DNA of 8,975 nucleotides from an uncultured Prevotellaceae bacterium (GTDB lineage Bacteria; Bacteroidota; Bacteroidia; Bacteroidales; Bacteroidaceae): NCBI GenBank assembly GCA_937892315.1, contig CALAVF010000438.1, positions 1 to 8,975 on the forward strand, in the 5' to 3' direction. Below the pieces are notes generated by a model, which was not told the origin of the DNA, did not search any database, and was given only the letters and a program-made list of their open reading frames with translations. How positions within the stretch are numbered: the stretch's first letter is position 1; each line of letters begins with the position of its first letter. Both the position numbers and the translations under genes were made by a program. Shown here in pieces: positions 8,261-8,975 of the stretch.

Positions 8261-8437
8261 ATGGAGCAAACTCTGTCTGATTGTGGGTGTAAAATTGGGG
8301 TGAGACGATCAAACAAAAATCAACGTCGCACGCCGATAGTTGTAGGAAAGCCAGTAACTTCGTTTCAACGAGTCCGACAAGAAGGAACGGGCTATCAATT
8401 CTTTGGCCACCTTCAACTCTTCAATTTTTATTTTTCA

Positions 8438-8614
8438 CTTTATTTCCGTACCGTTGGCTTCGCCCAAGGTACTCACGTTCGGTTATCGTCCACGCTTTCG
8501 CAGAAAGAATAACTCAAAGACTCCGAACTCTGTTCGCCTGAACACCACTGAGAGAGAAAAATGAGCCAGAAATTTGTTTTTTCTCTCACTTAATCGTACC
8601 TTTGCCCCCAAATT
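8438..8614 (-). repeat. Right arm of the long inverted repeat
   Basis: Reverse-complement partner of 7541-7691. It is 26 bp longer, mainly because 8483-8512 (30 nt) replaces a 5-nt loop in the left arm. The replacement is itself palindromic: TTAT/ATAA ends enclose CTTTC/GAAAG at 8495-8507. The arm keeps GTTCGG/CCGAAC (8477-8482 with 8523-8528) and GTTCGCCTGAAC (8532-8543), and it contains the entire phosphatase promoter. It stops 9 bp before the phosphatase ATG. Confidence 0.85.
8573..8604 (+). promoter_or_regulatory. Bacteroidetes-type promoter of the alkaline phosphatase gene
   Basis: TTTG (8573-8576), 20 bp, then TACCTTTG (8597-8604). The spacing and flanks are the same as in the leuS promoter in the opposite arm. 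The ATG follows 19 nt after the -7 element, so the leader is only about 12-15 nt. Confidence 0.8.
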
Positions 8615-8623
8615 GCTGATACA

Positions 8624-8975
8624 ATGAAAAAGATTCTTGTTTTATTCGTTTTGTGTGCGTGCTTTCTGAGTGCCGCGGCTCAGAAGGAGTTGCAGGGACG
8701 CCCCAAACTGGTGGTGGGCATTATGGTGGACCAAATGCGGTGGGACTATCTCGTCCGCTACAATGACCGCTACTGCGAGGGCGGTTTCAAACGCATGATG
8801 ACGGAAGGTTATAACTGCAACCGTCTGCTCATCAACTACATCCCCACGGTGACGGCAGTGGGGCATACGGCTGTCTATACAGGCACGGTGCCTGCCTTCA
8901 ACGGCATCATTGCCAACAGCATGTACTTCGACGGGCAGTGGGCTACGCCTGTGAGGGACTGGACGGTGAAGGGTG
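8624..8975 (+). CDS. Secreted alkaline phosphatase, PafA type (type I phosphodiesterase/nucleotide pyrophosphatase superfamily), N-terminal part only
   Basis: 117 codons are present before the window ends. Residues 1-19 form a signal peptide (MKK, hydrophobic stretch, SAAA before Gln20), so the enzyme should act in the periplasm or at the envelope, releasing phosphate from monoesters. VGIMVDQMRWDYL at 31-43 carries the first metal ligand, Asp36. TVTAVGHTAVYTG at 75-87 carries the nucleophile, most likely Thr77, and Asn98 follows. The spacing Asp36-Thr77-Asn98 equals that of Asp38-Thr79-Asn100 in the characterised Elizabethkingia PafA (recalled). The Lys/Arg pair and the remaining metal ligands lie beyond the window, so the phosphatase versus phosphodiesterase call is not final. 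The ATG follows the promoter closely and opens a standard signal peptide. The gene is divergent from leuS across the repeat-bounded region. Confidence 0.88.
   Translation, partial: MKKILVLFVLCACFLSAAAQKELQGRPKLVVGIMVDQMRWDYLVRYNDRYCEGGFKRMMTEGYNCNRLLINYIPTVTAVGHTAVYTGTVPAFNGIIANSMYFDGQWATPVRDWTVKG

Larger units (their letters stand above)
7692..8437. other. Intergenic core between the repeat arms; no convincing gene
   Basis: About 750 bp, mostly AT-rich. Positions 7692-8027 contain no recognisable structure apart from a short direct repeat GTATTTTG at 7843 and 7876. Positions 8028-8155 hold the six-site palindromic array. Positions 8171-8220 are purine-rich on the plus strand with a GGGAGGGAGGG run. 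Positions 8270-8435 have a higher GC content and open frames on both strands: an 84-codon frame on the plus strand running into the right arm, and about 40 codons without a start on the minus strand ending near 8310. Neither has a promoter, a ribosome site or a family resemblance I can support. The stretch could be non-coding repeat sequence or a decayed gene. Confidence 0.6.

Noticed and set aside
8258..8512. Possible 84-residue plus-strand protein
   Set aside because: Runs into the right repeat arm, overlaps its hairpins and has no promoter; more likely non-coding repeat sequence.
7541..8614. Classic phase-variable invertible promoter
   Set aside because: The promoters sit inside the arms and point outward, so inversion of the core would not turn either gene on or off. 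Inversion remains possible but would not be the usual promoter switch.
7541..8614. Insertion sequence with a transposase
   Set aside because: No transposase-like frame in the core and no clear target-site duplication at the outer ends.

Overview
The window most likely comes from a member of the Bacteroidales, probably Prevotellaceae. The main evidence is three promoters of the Bacteroidetes type (TTG or TTTG, 19-20 bp, TACCTTTG), no obvious Shine-Dalgarno sequences before the genes, protein family variants typical of that order, and a leuS-yitT gene pair, which I recall from memory as common there. Coding GC is around 50% by eye, while the long intergenic region is AT-rich. The genus is not fixed by this evidence.

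Layout: three genes lie on the minus strand. Positions 1-3121 hold most of a PutA-type bifunctional proline dehydrogenase / glutamate-semialdehyde dehydrogenase, whose C-terminus is cut by the window edge. Positions 3282-4556 hold a YitT-family membrane protein with an unusual C-terminal extension of about 125 residues. Positions 4556-7522 hold leucyl-tRNA synthetase, which carries a 14-codon palindromic repeat inserted in frame. leuS and yitT overlap by one base and should be co-transcribed. putA has its own promoter in the 160-bp gap after yitT, next to a hairpin that may end the leuS-yitT transcript. On the plus strand, positions 8624-8975 hold the start of a secreted alkaline phosphatase of the PafA type, divergent from leuS.

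The most unusual part is the 1.1-kb intergenic region at 7523-8623. It is bounded by two long inverted-repeat arms (about 150 and 177 bp), each containing a complete outward-facing promoter, one for leuS and one for the phosphatase. Between the arms is an apparently non-coding core. Its centre is an array of six 10-bp sites (TTTGGCTTGA) on an exact 23-bp period, three in one orientation and three in the other, symmetric about position 8091.5. I recognise no known element here. It may be a non-autonomous mobile or dispersed repeat, a structured RNA locus, or a protein-binding array.

Functionally the genes are mostly housekeeping or catabolic: leucine tRNA charging, proline oxidation to glutamate, phosphate release at the cell envelope, and a membrane protein of unknown role. 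They do not form one pathway. No rRNA, tRNA, CRISPR array or intact transposase gene was seen.
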